From Torreya grandis (Eukaryota; Streptophyta; Pinopsida; Cupressales; Taxaceae): a DNA stretch of 64,000 nucleotides. Below, one piece after another: positions 61,580 through 64,000 of the stretch. Location: positions 1,257,001-1,321,000 of the forward strand of contig JARHVA010001737.1 in the NCBI GenBank assembly GCA_037957365.1. The letters run 5' to 3'. A program made the translations under genes and the position numbers. The notes beneath the pieces were generated by a model, which saw only the letters and a program-made list of their open reading frames with translations, was not told the DNA's origin and did no database searches. Position 1 is the first letter of the stretch, and the number at the start of each line of letters is the position of its first letter.

Positions 61580-62930
61580 AAGATATCAAAGTTTTTGATG
61601 TCCTATGAAAACATACCAAAGTAATTTCTTGGGATTATACATATATGAGAGGAATTCATCTGAGTTTGTGTACCCATCACATTTACATAAGTCAGGACAA
61701 ACCAATTAGACAGCCATAAAGACAAATAAATTCAACATTAAGGAATATAGTAAAAATTAAAATTGAAAAATTGTTGGATGTAGGATTCATTTACCTTATT
61801 TTAGATAGCCAATGGATTTACTCACTAGTAATTATACCAAATAAAAATGGTAAATGGAGAGTGTGTGTAGATTACCAAGAGTTACATAAAGCCAATATGA
61901 GGGATTATTTTCCTCTTCCTTTTATTGATCAATTTCTTGATAATCTGGTAGGGAACAAATATTTTTCCTTCTTGGATGGATTTAGTGGGTATAATCAAAT
62001 AATTGTGATAGATGAAGATCAAGACAAACCCACTTTTACCTATCCATGGGGTATATTTGCTTATATATTTTTACCATTTGGACTTTATAATTCCCCAAAT
62101 AATTTCCAATGAGAAGTTCTAGCTATATTCTCTAATTTAACTTATGATTGTATGGAAGTATATGTGGAATATTTCACTACTCATGGAGATACATTTGATG
62201 AATCACTACACATTATTGATAAGATTTTAACCAGATGTGAAGAAAACAAATTATCATTTAACCATGATAAATTCTTAATGATAATGGATTAGGGCATATT
62301 ATTAGGACACCACATCTCTACCAAAGGAATCTAGGTAGATCCTATTAAAATTGAAATAATTTCTAACTTGCCTATCCTACATAATCAAACTAATATCAAG
62401 AGATTTTTAGGTCATGTTGGTTTTTATAGATGCTTTATAGAAGACTTTAATAAAATTGTTGCTTCTATGTTCACTTTGTTGGCAAAGGATAGTGAATTTA
62501 TATGGAGTAAGGATTGTTAAAAAGCTTTTAAATCGATCAAATATAAATTAAGTTCTACACTAGTACTAACAGGACCCAATTGGGAAATACTCTTTCACAT
62601 TTACACTAATGCTTCTAATTTTTCAATGGGAGTAATATTAGGATGAAAAGATGAGAATGATCATATGTATGTCATTTATTATATCAGCAAGGATCTCACA
62701 CCAACTGAAAGGAATTATAAAACTAAAAAAAATAATTTCTTGTTTTAATTTATGCCATCAATAAATTTAGACACTATATTATAAGTTATAAGGTCTTCAT
62801 ATACATAGATTATTTAGCCATAAAGTATCTTATGAATAACCTATAGAAGAGGGAAGAATCAAAATATGGTTGTCACTTTTGTAAGAATTTGATATAACCA
62901 TCATTGATAAACTAGGAAAATTTAATATGG
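61580..62930 (+). pseudogene. Element I reverse transcriptase and RNase H
   Basis: The region opens with the usual pre-RT segment (SWDYTYMRGIHLSLCTHHIY), then 61771-62112 is open: IPNKNGKWRVCVDYQELHKA, FPLPFIDQFL, YFSFLDGFSGYNQI and FAYIFLPFGL. The active site YxDD is YVEY (near 62160), so both aspartates are lost. LLGHHISTKGI, FLGHVGFYRCFIEDF and an RNase H (HIYTNASNFSMGVILG, YYISKDLTPTERNY) follow to about 62930. Stops are moderate in number. Gypsy type, old and inactive. Confidence 0.78.
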
Positions 62931-63099
62931 TTGCATACTTTTTGTCTAGAATACATAATGTAGGTAATGAAGAACCAATTGATGATATCTTTCTAGATGA
63001 ACCACTATTTATTATTTCAATAGAATCCCCATGGTTTGCTGACATAGCCAACTACTTAGTAATAGGGAATTTTCCTTCTCATTTTAATTTAAAAGAAAG

Positions 63100-64000
63100 A
63101 AAAATTTTAATCAAATAAAGTTATTCTTTGAAATGGATTAATGGCATGTTATTTAAATATGGATCTAATCATGTGTTTCACAGGTGTATAGCAAATAATG
63201 AAACATATGATATCATTAGAGCTTACCATGATGAACCAAGAGGAGGGAATTATTCAATAAAATGAACCATGCACAAGATCTTAGGAGTAGGATATTACTG
63301 GACTTCCCTTCACAGGCAAGTAAATAAGTATATTAGATAATGTGATACATGCCAAAAGATAGGATAGCTTACACTATCAACAAAGATGCCTCTTCATCTA
63401 CAAGTAGTATCTTTTAATATGTACATATATTAAAATGGAGAATACATTTTTTTAGTCCTATAAATCCTCTGTCTCAAGAAAAACAATATCTTTTAATATG
63501 TACATATTATGTCACTAAATTGGCTAAAGTTCAGGCCTTGACCTTTGCTAGATAAGTAGTAGTAGATTTTGTTTATTTTAATGTCATGCAATGGTTTGGT
63601 GCACCTAGAGAAATAGTCTCATATTAAGGACCAAAATTCATGTCTAATATGATTAAATATTTTATGGAGGTATGCCAATTCAATCATAGGAAATCCTCTC
63701 CTTACCATCCATAATCCAATGGCCAAGTAGAAGTTACTAATAGAGAGCTGGAAAATAGTCTAACCAAGATAGTCAGTACAAGCAAAAAAGATTGGGTAGC
63801 TAGAATACCAAAATCAATATGGGCCTACAACACTACTTGGAAGACAACCACTCGATTCTCACCCTATGAGTTATTATATGGTAATAAGCCTTTACTTTTC
63901 ATTGAATTTGAATTACAAACTTTGAAAATAGTGGTGGAAATAGGCATTTATTTGGATAAATCATAGCAAGATAAAATTATTTAGTTAAATAAACTTGATG
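63100..64000 (+). pseudogene. Element I integrase, cut by the window end
   Basis: Zinc-finger region: AYHDEPRGGNYS (second His replaced by Asn) and CDTCQKIG. Core: WRIHFFSPINP (first catalytic Asp is His), IVSYQGPKFMS (second Asp is Tyr) and NGQVEVTNREL (Glu kept), then WVARIPKSIWAYNTTWKTTT and FSPYELLYGNKP. A stretch near 63400-63500 has a local duplication of atcttttaatatgtacatat with a frame disturbance. The element continues beyond 64000. Confidence 0.75.

Overview
The window looks like non-genic nuclear DNA from a large, repeat-rich land-plant genome. A gymnosperm such as a conifer would fit, but nothing seen here proves the species. I found no intact host gene, rRNA, tRNA, CRISPR array or bacterial-type feature. 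What can be recognised is a nest of mostly decayed LTR retrotransposons of the Ty3/Gypsy superfamily, one decayed DNA transposon, one solo LTR, microsatellites and several families of tandem repeats.

Layout. (A) 1-10152, minus strand: a Ty3/Gypsy element whose 3' LTR (left) is cut by the window edge. Its 5' LTR is 7453-10152, with the primer-binding site at 7430-7447, then gag, protease plus an extra RNase H, RT-RNase H and integrase running leftwards. A is the least decayed element and sits inside the 5' LTR of B. (B) 10153-28512, plus strand: an old element with only gag and protease remnants and a 3' LTR at 27337-28512. (C) 14957-25753, plus strand: a gag-only, pol-less element with LTRs of 1372 and 1424 bp, inserted into B. 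Its 3' region holds seven copies of a ~184-bp tandem repeat.

28513-36150 is largely unassigned. It includes a degenerate minisatellite-like stretch and a minus-strand decayed Lys/Glu/Gln-rich reading frame (33350-35215). (E) 36171-40650 holds remnants of a plus-strand gag, zinc-knuckle and protease. E is split by a single-frame relic of a FLYWCH-type Mutator-like (MULE) transposase (38038-39445) and is followed by a 909-bp solo LTR (40729-41637) with a perfect 5-bp target-site duplication. 43280-43742 is a long TG/TA microsatellite.

(F) about 43743-50540, plus strand: an LTR-like stretch, an unrecognised decayed reading frame, zinc-knuckle, protease, RT-RNase H and an integrase cut off at about 50540 by the next insertion. 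(G) 50541-56669: an LTR-like repeat present as an inverted pair (50541-51050 plus, 54300-54806 minus) and a directly duplicated 1.5-kb gag block. (I) 56672 to the window end, plus strand: LTR candidate, primer-binding site at 58379, gag, protease, RT-RNase H and integrase, all with stops and damaged catalytic residues.

The genes do not form a working pathway: each element encodes the usual gag-pol set in decayed form. The most unusual items are the FLYWCH-MULE relic in what looks like plant DNA, the RNase H domain placed between protease and RT in element A, and the gag-only element C with duplicated Gag zinc knuckles and a satellite-like 3' region. GACGTC-type palindrome clusters are shared by two apparently different LTR families. 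All coordinates of decayed coding blocks are approximate because they come from reading by eye.
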